Shown here piece after piece: positions 56,417 to 64,000 of a DNA stretch of 64,000 nucleotides (its first letter is position 1; every line of letters starts with the position of its first letter). The stretch lies in the NCBI GenBank assembly GCA_947460235.1, contig CANHGK010000002.1, positions 62,001-126,000 of the forward strand, read 5' to 3'. The translations under genes and the position numbers were made by a program. A model generated the notes under the pieces. It was not told the DNA's origin. It was given only the letters and a program-made list of their open reading frames with translations, and did no database searches. This stretch comes from Paenibacillaceae bacterium. Its GTDB lineage: Bacteria; Bacillota; Bacilli; Paenibacillales; CANHGK01.

Positions 56417-56875
56417 GTGTTGAACATTGCAATTGGTGCAGATCACGGTGGATTTCGGTTGAAAGAAATCATCGTGAAGCAGTTAATCGCAGAAGGACAT
56501 TCGATGATTGACTTGGGATGTGACTGTGATGTGTCTGTTGATTATCCTGATTACGCATTGCCAGTCGGCAAAGCCGTTCAGTTAGGACAGGCCGACCGCG
56601 GGATTTTGGTATGCGGAACTGGAATTGGAATGAGTATTGCAGCAAACAAAATGACGGGTATTCGCTGCGCATTGGTGTCGGACACATTTTCCGCAAAAGC
56701 TACTCGTGAACATAATGATACGAATGTACTTGCCATTGGCGAGCGGGTGATTGGTCCTGGGCTTGCATGGGATATCGTGAAAATTTGGGTAGATACTCCC
56801 TTTTCACATGAACAAAGACATCAGAAGCGTATTGATAAAATTGCGCAAATTGAGGCGCATTCGGCAGGTGAATAA
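56417..56875 (+). CDS. rpiB: ribose-5-phosphate isomerase B
   Basis: 152-residue RpiB/LacAB fold isomerase linking ribose-5-P and ribulose-5-P. IGADHGGFRLKE, VDYPDYA and VCGTGIGMSIAANK (catalytic cysteine) are diagnostic. GTG 56417 follows GGGGGAG (56404-56410). Equivalent to ywlF and placed after the ZTP riboswitch, which fits a need for PRPP and purines. Confidence 0.94.
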   Translation: MLNIAIGADHGGFRLKEIIVKQLIAEGHSMIDLGCDCDVSVDYPDYALPVGKAVQLGQADRGILVCGTGIGMSIAANKMTGIRCALVSDTFSAKATREHNDTNVLAIGERVIGPGLAWDIVKIWVDTPFSHEQRHQKRIDKIAQIEAHSAGE

Positions 56876-56877
56876 TT

Positions 56878-57540
56878 GTGGAATGGTCGAATGAATCAGA
56901 ACGTAAACTTTGGTTGGAGCAAATTTCGCATTCCATCGAGAAAATTGCGGGTGAGCTGGCTGTACGCGCGCAATTGAATGCGAAGCGGATCGTTGTGATC
57001 GGAACGAGTACAAGTGAAGTTTCTGGGCAGCATATTGGCACGACCGGGTCAGATGAAATTGCAGAGGCAATTTTTGATGGCTTGATCGATGCACAGCATA
57101 CGTTCGGGTTTCAATTGGCTTTTCAATGTTGCGAGCATTTGAATCGTGCGTTAGTCGTTCGTCGTGATACGGCGGAACGGTTTAATTTGCCTGAAGTAAC
57201 AGCGATACCAGTTCGTAAAGCGGGAGGCGCAATTGCAACGTACGCGTTCCGTACGTGGTCAGATGCCGTGCTTGTGGAAGAAATTCAGGCACACGCGGGA
57301 ATTGATATCGGGGATACGCTGATCGGGATGCATTTGAAATCTGTTGTTGTACCATTTCGACCGAGCATTCGTCAAGTTGGAAGTGCACATATAACTGCGG
57401 CCTATACTCGTCCCAAATTAATCGGCGGCTCAAGAGCAGTATATTCATGGGAAGCGGCTGGAGACCAACAAATTGATCCGTCAAATCGGCAACGCGTAGC
57501 TCAATTGTCCCATTCACAGCAGCAACAGCAACAACAATAA
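56878..57540 (+). CDS. ywlG: YwlG family protein (UPF0340, DUF436)
   Basis: 220-residue protein of the conserved UPF0340 family, function unknown (CEHLNRALVVR, HAGIDIGDTLIGMHLK, HITAAYTRPKLIGGSRA). It is always found near glyA/rpiB in Bacillales. The C terminus ends SHSQQQQQQQ, a run of seven glutamines not expected in the family. GTG start 2 bases after rpiB, weak site GGTG. Confidence 0.88.
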   Translation: MEWSNESERKLWLEQISHSIEKIAGELAVRAQLNAKRIVVIGTSTSEVSGQHIGTTGSDEIAEAIFDGLIDAQHTFGFQLAFQCCEHLNRALVVRRDTAERFNLPEVTAIPVRKAGGAIATYAFRTWSDAVLVEEIQAHAGIDIGDTLIGMHLKSVVVPFRPSIRQVGSAHITAAYTRPKLIGGSRAVYSWEAAGDQQIDPSNRQRVAQLSHSQQQQQQQ

Positions 57541-57575
57541 TTCACATACATGTAGTTTTTGTGCGAGGCGTCGAC

Positions 57576-57605
57576 TTTAAAAGTTGGTTGCAAAGCATCT
57601 ATAAT
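57576..57605 (+). promoter_or_regulatory. candidate glyA promoter
   Basis: TTTAAA (57576-57581), 18-base spacer, consensus TATAAT (57600-57605) in the 128-base gap between ywlG and glyA. The -35 is weak. It implies glyA can be made independently of the ZTP riboswitch transcript. Confidence 0.45.
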
Positions 57606-57668
57606 AAATATGTTTGATCATTTCGGTAGCTTCGTTTTTATCACCATTTTAGGGAGAGTTGAAATCAG

Positions 57669-58940
57669 ATGGAAAATTTGCGACAAGCGGACCCGCAAGT
57701 ATTTGCGGCAATCGAACAAGAATTAGGTCGTCAACGTAACAAAATTGAATTGATCGCATCAGAGAACTTTGTCAGCCGTGCAGTTATGGAAGCGGCGGGT
57801 ACAGTTTTGACAAATAAATATGCCGAAGGTTATCCTGCTCCGGGCACCCGTTATTATGGCGGATGCGAGTATGTTGATATTGTCGAGAACCTAGCGCGTG
57901 ACCGTGCGAAAGAATTGTTTGGAGCTGAACACGCGAACGTTCAACCACATTCCGGCGCACAAGCTAACATGGCAGTCTATCTTGCGTGTGTGAAACCCGG
58001 CGATACCATCTTAGGTATGAATTTAGCACATGGTGGTCATTTGACACATGGTAGCCCAGTAAATGCATCGGGGTTGTTATACAATTTCGTTGCGTATGGC
58101 GTAGATGAAAAAACATTCCGCTTGGATTATGATGAAATACGCAAACTAGCATTTAAGCATCGCCCTCGTTTGATCGTTGCAGGTGCAAGTGCATACCCAC
58201 GCGTGATTGATTTCGCTAAATTTGCAGAAATCGCAAATGAAGTTGGGGCGTTGTTCATGGTGGATATGGCGCATATTGCGGGTCTTGTAGCAGCAGGTCT
58301 TCATCCGAACCCAGTTCCACACGCTCACTTTGTAACGACGACTACGCACAAAACACTTCGCGGACCTCGTGGCGGTATGATTTTATGCCGCAAATCATGG
58401 GCGGCAGCAATTGATAAAGCGGTTTTCCCAGGATCACAAGGTGGTCCATTGATGCATGTTATCGCAGGTAAAGCAGTTGCTTACCAAGAAGCGTTGCAAC
58501 CTGGTTTTAAGGATTATGCTGCTCAAATCATCAAAAATGCGCGTGCGTTGGCAGAGACTTTGTCAGCAGAAGGGCTTGATCTCGTTTCCGGCGGAACAGA
58601 CAACCATTTGATGTTGATTGATCTTCGTAAATTGAATATTACAGGTAAAAAAGCAGAGCACGTATTGGACGAAGTTGGCGTAACTGTTAATAAAAATGCG
58701 ATTCCGTTCGATCCAACAAGCCCATTTGTAACTAGTGGTATTCGCGTAGGGACAGCAGCTGTCACTTCCCGCGGAATGGACGAAGAAGCGATGAAAGTCA
58801 TCGGCCAAATTATTGCGATGACAGTCAAAGCGCCAGAAGATACTGCGACACTTGAGAAAGCTGCGCAAATGGTTAAAGATTTGACTGCAAAATTCCCTTT
58901 GTATAACGGTTTGACATACAGCGAAGCTGTTTCTGTATAA
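57669..58940 (+). CDS. glyA: serine hydroxymethyltransferase
   Basis: 423-residue PLP enzyme converting serine and THF to glycine and methylene-THF, the main one-carbon source. [22 protein letters not shown], and the PLP lysine K228 in [13 protein letters not shown] are seen. GGGAG at 57651 supports the ATG. Order ywlG-glyA-upp as in B. subtilis. Confidence 0.97.
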   Translation: MENLRQADPQVFAAIEQELGRQRNKIELIASENFVSRAVMEAAGTVLTNKYAEGYPAPGTRYYGGCEYVDIVENLARDRAKELFGAEHANVQPHSGAQANMAVYLACVKPGDTILGMNLAHGGHLTHGSPVNASGLLYNFVAYGVDEKTFRLDYDEIRKLAFKHRPRLIVAGASAYPRVIDFAKFAEIANEVGALFMVDMAHIAGLVAAGLHPNPVPHAHFVTTTTHKTLRGPRGGMILCRKSWAAAIDKAVFPGSQGGPLMHVIAGKAVAYQEALQPGFKDYAAQIIKNARALAETLSAEGLDLVSGGTDNHLMLIDLRKLNITGKKAEHVLDEVGVTVNKNAIPFDPTSPFVTSGIRVGTAAVTSRGMDEEAMKVIGQIIAMTVKAPEDTATLEKAAQMVKDLTAKFPLYNGLTYSEAVSV

Positions 58941-58973
58941 ATATCGTTTTTGAACGGAACATAAATACAATTG

Positions 58974-59007
58974 AATCCGGAGCGCAATTCCAGTGCTCCG
59001 GATTTTT
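58974..59007 (+). terminator. terminator after glyA
   Basis: AATCCGGAGC (58974-58983) pairs with GCTCCGGATT (58995-59004), then TTT. Confidence 0.85.
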
Positions 59008-59040
59008 GTTCGCGAAGCCTACTGTAAGGAGATGATGACG

Positions 59041-59670
59041 ATGAGTCGATTGGTTGTCATGAATCATCCGCTTGTTCAGGAATGGATGTCTGTGATGCGT
59101 GATAAACGAACAGATACGCCAATGTTTCGAGAAGCGACAAATCGGATATCCGAGTTGCTGACGCTCGAAGTGGTAAAAAGCTTTCCGCAAAAAGCGATTG
59201 TCGTCGAAACACCAGTCGCGGTGACGGAATGCGAGGTGCTTAACGTGGCATCACTATGTCTCGTGCCTGTATTGCGTGCAGGACTTGGAATGGTCGAAGG
59301 TTGTTTGCGCTGGTTACCTTTTGCGTCGGTTCGTCATGTTGGTCTTGCTCGTGACGAAGAAACACTCCAATCAAGTGTATATTTGACGAAACTTAGTGCG
59401 AAGTTAAACGGTGCACATGTATTGGTGCTTGACCCGATGTTGGCAACGGGCGGAACGGGTGTTGAAACGATTCGTATGGTTAAGGAGCATGGCGCGGCAT
59501 CGATTCAATTTATGGCGATTATCGCTTCTCCTGAAGGCATTAAACGTGTTCGTGAAACATATCCGGATGTTGATTTATATATTGCGTGTGTGGATGACAA
59601 ATTGAACGACAAAGGGTATATCGTTCCTGGGTTAGGGGATGCTGGAGATCGTTTGTTCGGAACACTTTAA
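59041..59670 (+). CDS. upp: uracil phosphoribosyltransferase
   Basis: 209-residue pyrimidine salvage enzyme (uracil + PRPP to UMP). VLDPMLATGGTGVETIR is the PRPP loop, VPVLRAGLGMVEG an earlier conserved stretch, and PGLGDAGDRLFGT the uracil-binding C terminus. ATG 59041 follows AAGGAG (59026-59031) at 9 bases; upstream in-frame starts overlap the glyA terminator. Confidence 0.96.
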   Translation: MSRLVVMNHPLVQEWMSVMRDKRTDTPMFREATNRISELLTLEVVKSFPQKAIVVETPVAVTECEVLNVASLCLVPVLRAGLGMVEGCLRWLPFASVRHVGLARDEETLQSSVYLTKLSAKLNGAHVLVLDPMLATGGTGVETIRMVKEHGAASIQFMAIIASPEGIKRVRETYPDVDLYIACVDDKLNDKGYIVPGLGDAGDRLFGTL

Positions 59671-59707
59671 TAGTTAGAAGGCATAATTTTCGGGGATGAG
59701 GTCTGTT

Positions 59708-60853
59708 ATGAAGAGAATTAAAGTGATGACCATTTTTGGAACGAGACCGGAAGCGATTAAGATGGCTCCGCTCATTTTGGAATTGCAAAAGCATCCAGAA
59801 CAAATTGAATCTCTTGTTTGCGTTACCGCACAACACCGTCAATTGCTAGATCAAGTATTAGAGATTTTTAAGATTAAACCAGATTACGATTTGGACGTAA
59901 TGAAAGACCGTCAAACGTTGAATGAAGTGTCTGTGCGCGTTCTTCAAGGATTGGCGCCTGTATTTGAAGAGGCGAAACCGGACTTGATTTTGGTGCATGG
60001 CGATACGCTCACGACATTTTTGGCAAGTTTTTCAGCGTTTATGCAACAAATTAAAGTTGGTCACGTAGAAGCGGGTCTTCGAACGTGGAACAAATTTTCG
60101 CCATATCCAGAAGAGATGAATCGTCAGTTGACTGGCGTTCTGGCAGATTTGCATTTTGCTCCAACGGATTGGTCAGCTTCAAATTTGCGTAAAGAAAATA
60201 AATCGGAAGAATCCATTTTTGTTACCGGGAATACGGTAATTGATGTGTTCAAATATATAGTGAATGATGAGTTTAAGCATTCAATGCTAGATTGGGTTGG
60301 GGATCGCAAATTAATTTTGATGACTGCGCATCGCCGTGAATCGCAAGGTGAGCCACATCGCAATATTTTCCGTGCAGTACGGCGTTTGGCAGATGAACGT
60401 GAAGATATTGCGATTGTATATCCAGTACATCCAAGTCCAGCCGTTCGTGAACCGGCGATGGAGATGCTTGGTAATCATCCGAGAATTCAATTGATTGAAC
60501 CACTTGATGTGTTTGATTTTCATAATTTCTATCCACACACGCATATGATTTTAACGGATAGCGGTGGATTGCAAGAAGAAGCACCTTCGTATGGAGTACC
60601 GGTTCTAGTGCTTCGTGATACAACGGAGCGTCCGGAAGGAATTCAGGCAGGAACGTTACAACTGGTTGGGTCAGATGAAGAGGAAGTATATGAAGCGGCA
60701 TCCAAACTGTTAGATGATCCAGAACATTATGCTCGAATGAGCCAAGCGGCGAACCCGTATGGTGACGGGAAAGCATCAGAACGGATCGTCCATGCAATTC
60801 TGAATTACTTTGGCTATGCTTCAACGCGCCCAGAATCATTCCGTGTTCACTAA
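59708..60853 (+). CDS. mnaA: UDP-N-acetylglucosamine 2-epimerase (non-hydrolysing)
   Basis: 381-residue GT-B fold enzyme interconverting UDP-GlcNAc and UDP-ManNAc, for teichoic acid linkage units. FGTRPEAIKMAPLI, VHGDTLTTF, HVEAGLRTW, ENPHRNIF-like GEPHRNIF and DSGGLQEEAPSYGVPVLVLRDTTERPEG are typical. ATG 59708 follows GAGG (59698-59701); ATG 59696 is less likely. Confidence 0.95.
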   Translation: MKRIKVMTIFGTRPEAIKMAPLILELQKHPEQIESLVCVTAQHRQLLDQVLEIFKIKPDYDLDVMKDRQTLNEVSVRVLQGLAPVFEEAKPDLILVHGDTLTTFLASFSAFMQQIKVGHVEAGLRTWNKFSPYPEEMNRQLTGVLADLHFAPTDWSASNLRKENKSEESIFVTGNTVIDVFKYIVNDEFKHSMLDWVGDRKLILMTAHRRESQGEPHRNIFRAVRRLADEREDIAIVYPVHPSPAVREPAMEMLGNHPRIQLIEPLDVFDFHNFYPHTHMILTDSGGLQEEAPSYGVPVLVLRDTTERPEGIQAGTLQLVGSDEEEVYEAASKLLDDPEHYARMSQAANPYGDGKASERIVHAILNYFGYASTRPESFRVH

Positions 60854-60872
60854 TTGTTAATATCCCACTTGA

Positions 60873-60902
60873 TTGACAAACCCTTTTCCAACGACTTAAA
60901 AT
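60873..60902 (+). promoter_or_regulatory. ATP synthase operon promoter
   Basis: TTGACA (60873-60878), 18-base spacer, TAAAAT (60897-60902). The leader of about 48 bases ends in AAAGGGG before atpZ. Confidence 0.75.
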
Positions 60903-60956
60903 AGTGAAGGACAAATTTACAGATGTGATAAGTTTCTCGGTTGAAAGGGGTCCTAA

Positions 60957-61184
60957 ATGGTAACGCCTTCAAGTGGAAATCCATGGAGAGCGGCCTTAAT
61001 GGCTACTGCAATAGGGATTGATTTAATCGTTTGCATGGCAGCGGGTTTTGGGATAGGGAAATTGTTTCAACGATGGTTCAGTCCGCATCCGCTTTGGGTT
61101 GTATTAGGTATTATGATTGGTTTTTTTGCGGGGATTATCTCTGCATACTTGTTAGCAAAGAGTCAATTGGAGGACAAGTCGTGA
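60957..61184 (+). CDS. atpZ: AtpZ/AtpI-type small membrane protein
   Basis: 75-residue protein with two membrane helices (about 14-35 and 43-65) and a GFGIGKLFQRWF loop. It fits the AtpZ family, found ahead of atpI in some Bacillales, where AtpZ and AtpI have been proposed to carry Mg2+ or Ca2+ for the synthase. AAAGGGG at 60943-60949. Its stop overlaps atpI (GTGA). Confidence 0.8.
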   Translation: MVTPSSGNPWRAALMATAIGIDLIVCMAAGFGIGKLFQRWFSPHPLWVVLGIMIGFFAGIISAYLLAKSQLEDKS

Positions 61185-61597
61185 TGTTCCAGTACGTGCG
61201 CGGGTTAGTGTGGATTGCAGTTCCTATGCTCGCGATGGCAATTTGGAACATTGCAGTTCGATTGATTTATGGGGTTTGGCAACCGATTTCATGCGGGTTA
61301 TTTCTTGGTTCAATGGCTGCGGCGATTAATGTATTTCACTTGTTAATGCGGGTGAATCGTCTCGGTGAGTTTGCCGAGAAAAACGTTTTCACAAGCGCTT
61401 CAATTGCGGATCAGCGCCGGGCAAGAACATTGGGGTTTGCTTCAAGAGCATCGATTGCGCTCATTGCAGCGGCGACTGCGTTGAAATATCCGCATTTGTT
61501 TGATGTGAAATATACCATTATCGGGTTAACATGGGTTCCGTTCGCAGCGTACTTGCTGACGTGGTGGAATCATCGTCGTCTGTCGCAAAAGGTTTGA
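61181..61597 (+). CDS. atpI: ATP synthase accessory protein AtpI
   Basis: 138-residue protein with four hydrophobic segments, consistent with AtpI, which assists c-ring assembly. I choose GTG 61181 (overlapping the atpZ stop) after TGGAGGA (61169-61175); ATG 61184 is as likely. The frame is open further upstream, but that part overlaps atpZ and has no site. Confidence 0.8.
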   Translation: MMFQYVRGLVWIAVPMLAMAIWNIAVRLIYGVWQPISCGLFLGSMAAAINVFHLLMRVNRLGEFAEKNVFTSASIADQRRARTLGFASRASIALIAAATALKYPHLFDVKYTIIGLTWVPFAAYLLTWWNHRRLSQKV

Positions 61598-61623
61598 CAT
61601 TTCAATGTAACGGAAAGGGGTGA

Positions 61624-62442
61624 ATGAAAGAAGTGGAACATCTATTACCGACCATTGATTTGTTTGGCACAGGGAAAGAATTTTTGAAGGTTGATTTGGC
61701 GGCAGTGCTCGTAATTTTTATTACGTCATTGATTGTGTTTTTGATCGCGTACTTCGGCGCTCGTAACGCATCGCTCAAAAATCCTACGAAGATTCAGAAC
61801 TTTGTAGAATGGATCGTAGAATTCGTGCATGGGATTGTCGCAAGTACAATGGACATGCAAAAAGGCAAAAAGTTTGTCATGCTAGGAATTACCTTGATCA
61901 TGTTCATTTTTGTAGGGAATATGTTGGGGTTACCTTTAGGGTTTGTTACTGAGCATACACAACCGCTCCAAATTTTTGGATATGATGTTGTGACGGCAGA
62001 GCAAATTACACATGCATGCGAAGAAGCTACAAAGAAAAATGTTGAATGTCATGGCGTTGGAATTTCCTGGTGGAAATCACCAACGGCAGATGCATCTGTA
62101 ACAATGGCACTTGCATTAACAATCATTGTGATGACACACACGCTTGGTTTGGCGTGGAACGCAAGAAATTACTTGCACCATTACTTCGAACCACACTGGG
62201 CAATGTTCCCTTTGACGGTTATTAAAGAGTTTTCCAAATTGCTTACATTAGGATTGCGACTCTTTGGTAACATCTATGCGGGTGAAGTTATGATCTCTGT
62301 TATTTTGATGGGCGGCGCATTCGGAATTCCGGCGTTGCTGGTATGGCAAGGTTTTAGTATCTTTGTAGGTGCGATTCAAGCGTTCGTATTTACAACACTA
62401 ACGATGGTATACATTTCCCAAAATATCGAGCAGAACCATTGA
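61624..62442 (+). CDS. atpB: F0F1 ATP synthase subunit a
   Basis: 272-residue membrane stator subunit with five to six helices, forming the proton half-channels. KEFSKLLTLGLRLFGNIYAGEVM contains the essential arginine next to the c-ring. Start ATG 61624 is very near AAAGGGG (61614-61620); GTG 61633 is an alternative. Confidence 0.94.
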   Translation: MKEVEHLLPTIDLFGTGKEFLKVDLAAVLVIFITSLIVFLIAYFGARNASLKNPTKIQNFVEWIVEFVHGIVASTMDMQKGKKFVMLGITLIMFIFVGNMLGLPLGFVTEHTQPLQIFGYDVVTAEQITHACEEATKKNVECHGVGISWWKSPTADASVTMALALTIIVMTHTLGLAWNARNYLHHYFEPHWAMFPLTVIKEFSKLLTLGLRLFGNIYAGEVMISVILMGGAFGIPALLVWQGFSIFVGAIQAFVFTTLTMVYISQNIEQNH

Positions 62443-62470
62443 TGTTTGATTTGAGGGAACAATATATTAA

Positions 62471-62731
<261 letters not shown>

Positions 62732-62748
62732 TTCAAGAAAATTGGAAT

Positions 62749-62776
62749 GGCGGGGAAGGGCTGGTCCCTCTTCGCC
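62749..62776 (+). other. stem-loop between atpE and atpF
   Basis: GGCG..GAAGGG (62749-62760) pairs imperfectly with CCCTCTTCGCC (62766-62776). It lacks a T run and may set the stability of the highly expressed atpE message. Confidence 0.4.
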
Positions 62777-62822
62777 TTCGTTATGTACATCCGCGAAAAT
62801 TTATGCGAAGGAGTGAATTGGT

Positions 62823-63308
62823 GTGAGTATTCACCTGCCGACCTTCGTGATCATGATTGTCACTTTCGGGTTGCTATATTTATTATTGCAAAAGTATGCA
62901 TTTGGCCCATTGTTTTCAATCATGGAAAAACGAAGAGAATATATTGTTGATCAACTCAGCTCAGCGGAAGTATCCCGTGCTGAAAGCCAAAAGTTATTGA
63001 ACGACCAAAAACAAGCGATTTTGACAGCGCGTAACGAAGCGTATCAAATCCTTGAGCAAGCTCGTGTAACAAGCGCGAAACAAACAGAAGAATTGTTGAA
63101 TCAAGCGAAAGTGGAAGCTTCCCGTTTGAAAGAAGAAGCAGTTCGTGAAATCGAGTCCGAGCGTAACAAGGCGCAAGCCGCACTTCGTGCTGAAGTACAA
63201 CAATTGTCCGTATTAGTTGCATCCAAAATCTTGGGTCAACAAATTGACGAAAAAGCACAAGCAACGTTGATTGAAAAGGCGTTGAAAGAAGTAGGAGGCC
63301 AAGCATGA
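62823..63308 (+). CDS. atpF: F0F1 ATP synthase subunit b
   Basis: 161-residue stator: one N-terminal membrane helix (about 5-24) and a long charged helix with the heptad-like AESQKLLNDQKQAILTARNEA pattern in short runs. GTG 62823 with GAAGGAG at 62807-62813. Overlaps atpH by 4 bases. Confidence 0.95.
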   Translation: MSIHLPTFVIMIVTFGLLYLLLQKYAFGPLFSIMEKRREYIVDQLSSAEVSRAESQKLLNDQKQAILTARNEAYQILEQARVTSAKQTEELLNQAKVEASRLKEEAVREIESERNKAQAALRAEVQQLSVLVASKILGQQIDEKAQATLIEKALKEVGGQA

Positions 63309-63856
63309 GTCGGGAAGCAATTGTTGCCAAACGGTATGCAAAGGCGCTGTTTGAACTTGCAAATGAGCAGGGTGTAGCGAATCAAGCGGAGACAGAATTA
63401 GCTTCTGTACTTCAGATTGCTGAAGCAAACCCAGAATTGCTCGAAGTGTTGCATCATCCTACGATTGAAGCGAGCAAGAAACAAGCTCTTTTGAAAGCTG
63501 TGTTTGAATCACAAGTAAGTTTAGTCGTGTTAAACGCATTGAACTTGCTCGTGGCGCGTAAACGTGGTCGTCTTTTGAAAGAGTTCGTTGAGTCATATAT
63601 CCGAATTGCGCAAGAAGCACTCGGTCAGGCGACAGCGATCGTCCGCAGTGCGTTCCCGATCTCGGCATCGCAATCGAAAGCAATTGCAGATCAATTAAAG
63701 GCAACCACAGGTAAGACGATTCGTGTGGAATCCATTGTGGACAGCAAATTAATTGGTGGTATTCAAATTCAATTAAACGGAACATTATACGATGGTTCGG
63801 TCGCAGGCCAATTAGTTCGTTTGCAGCACGCGATGCGAAACGCACAAGCATTGTAA
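63305..63856 (+). CDS. atpH: F0F1 ATP synthase subunit delta
   Basis: 183-residue peripheral stalk subunit joining b to the F1 head. It begins IVAKRYAKALFELA and ends with IGGIQIQLNGTLYDGSVAGQL, both conserved. ATG 63305 overlaps the atpF stop; GGAGG is at 63294-63298. Confidence 0.95.
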   Translation: MSREAIVAKRYAKALFELANEQGVANQAETELASVLQIAEANPELLEVLHHPTIEASKKQALLKAVFESQVSLVVLNALNLLVARKRGRLLKEFVESYIRIAQEALGQATAIVRSAFPISASQSKAIADQLKATTGKTIRVESIVDSKLIGGIQIQLNGTLYDGSVAGQLVRLQHAMRNAQAL

Positions 63857-63865
63857 AAGAGGTGA

Positions 63866-64000
<135 letters not shown>

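Noticed and set aside
62747-62950. Small gene between atpE and atpF
   Set aside because: The frame overlaps atpF, lacks a ribosome site and covers a hairpin.

Overview
This is a stretch of chromosomal core genome from an endospore-forming Firmicute of the order Bacillales. The evidence is gene content (spoIIE, yabP, yabQ, spoVG, veg, abrB with Spo0A boxes) and gene order, which follows Bacillus subtilis in three blocks. The DNA is moderately AT-rich by eye, with strong Shine-Dalgarno sites and many GTG and TTG starts. I cannot name the genus. I see no tRNA, rRNA, insertion sequence, prophage or CRISPR array. Almost every gene reads left to right; only abrB is on the minus strand.

Block 1 (1-25984) matches the yabM-to-lysS segment. 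It holds a SpoVB/MurJ-like flippase (cut by the window edge), yabN (MazG), rqcP, yabP, yabQ, divIC, an S1-domain protein, spoIIE, tilS, hpt, ftsH, coaX, hslO, cysK, the p-aminobenzoate/folate operon (pabB, pabA, pabC, folP, a fused folB-folK), a dihydrouridine synthase, greA and lysS. A complete nadA-nadB-nadC NAD-synthesis set sits between ftsH and coaX.

Block 2 (26004-42172) matches the yaaO-to-glmU segment, which in B. subtilis lies upstream of block 1; here the order is swapped. It holds a PLP decarboxylase, tmk, yaaR, holB, ricT, yabA, a tRNA N6-adenine methyltransferase, rsmI, abrB (minus), an HD-domain phosphohydrolase where metS usually sits, tatD, a 3D-domain secreted protein, rnmV, rsmA, veg, ispE, purR, ridA, spoVG and glmU. 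The abrB/HD intergenic region carries two pairs of Spo0A boxes, one pair facing each gene.

The accessory stretch (42173-51800) starts with a c-di-AMP (ydaO-type) riboswitch ahead of a secreted NlpC/P60 hydrolase with a lysine-rich tail. An unrecognised protein overlapping a SNF2 helicase follows, then a large secreted beta-propeller protein and a FapA/DUF342 protein.

Block 3 (51825-64000) matches prfA-to-atp. It holds prfA, prmC, a small unrecognised secreted peptide at the place where spoIIR is usually found, tsaC/sua5, mntP, an arginine-phosphatase-type ywlE, a ZTP (pfl) riboswitch, rpiB, ywlG, glyA, upp, mnaA and the F-type ATP synthase operon atpZ-I-B-E-F-H-A (atpA is cut by the window end).

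Most of the window is ordinary housekeeping. I found no clear new multi-gene system. The best candidates for something undescribed are the HD phosphohydrolase apparently under Spo0A control, the 51-residue secreted peptide at 53910, and the unknown protein [15 protein letters not shown] coupled to the SNF2 helicase.
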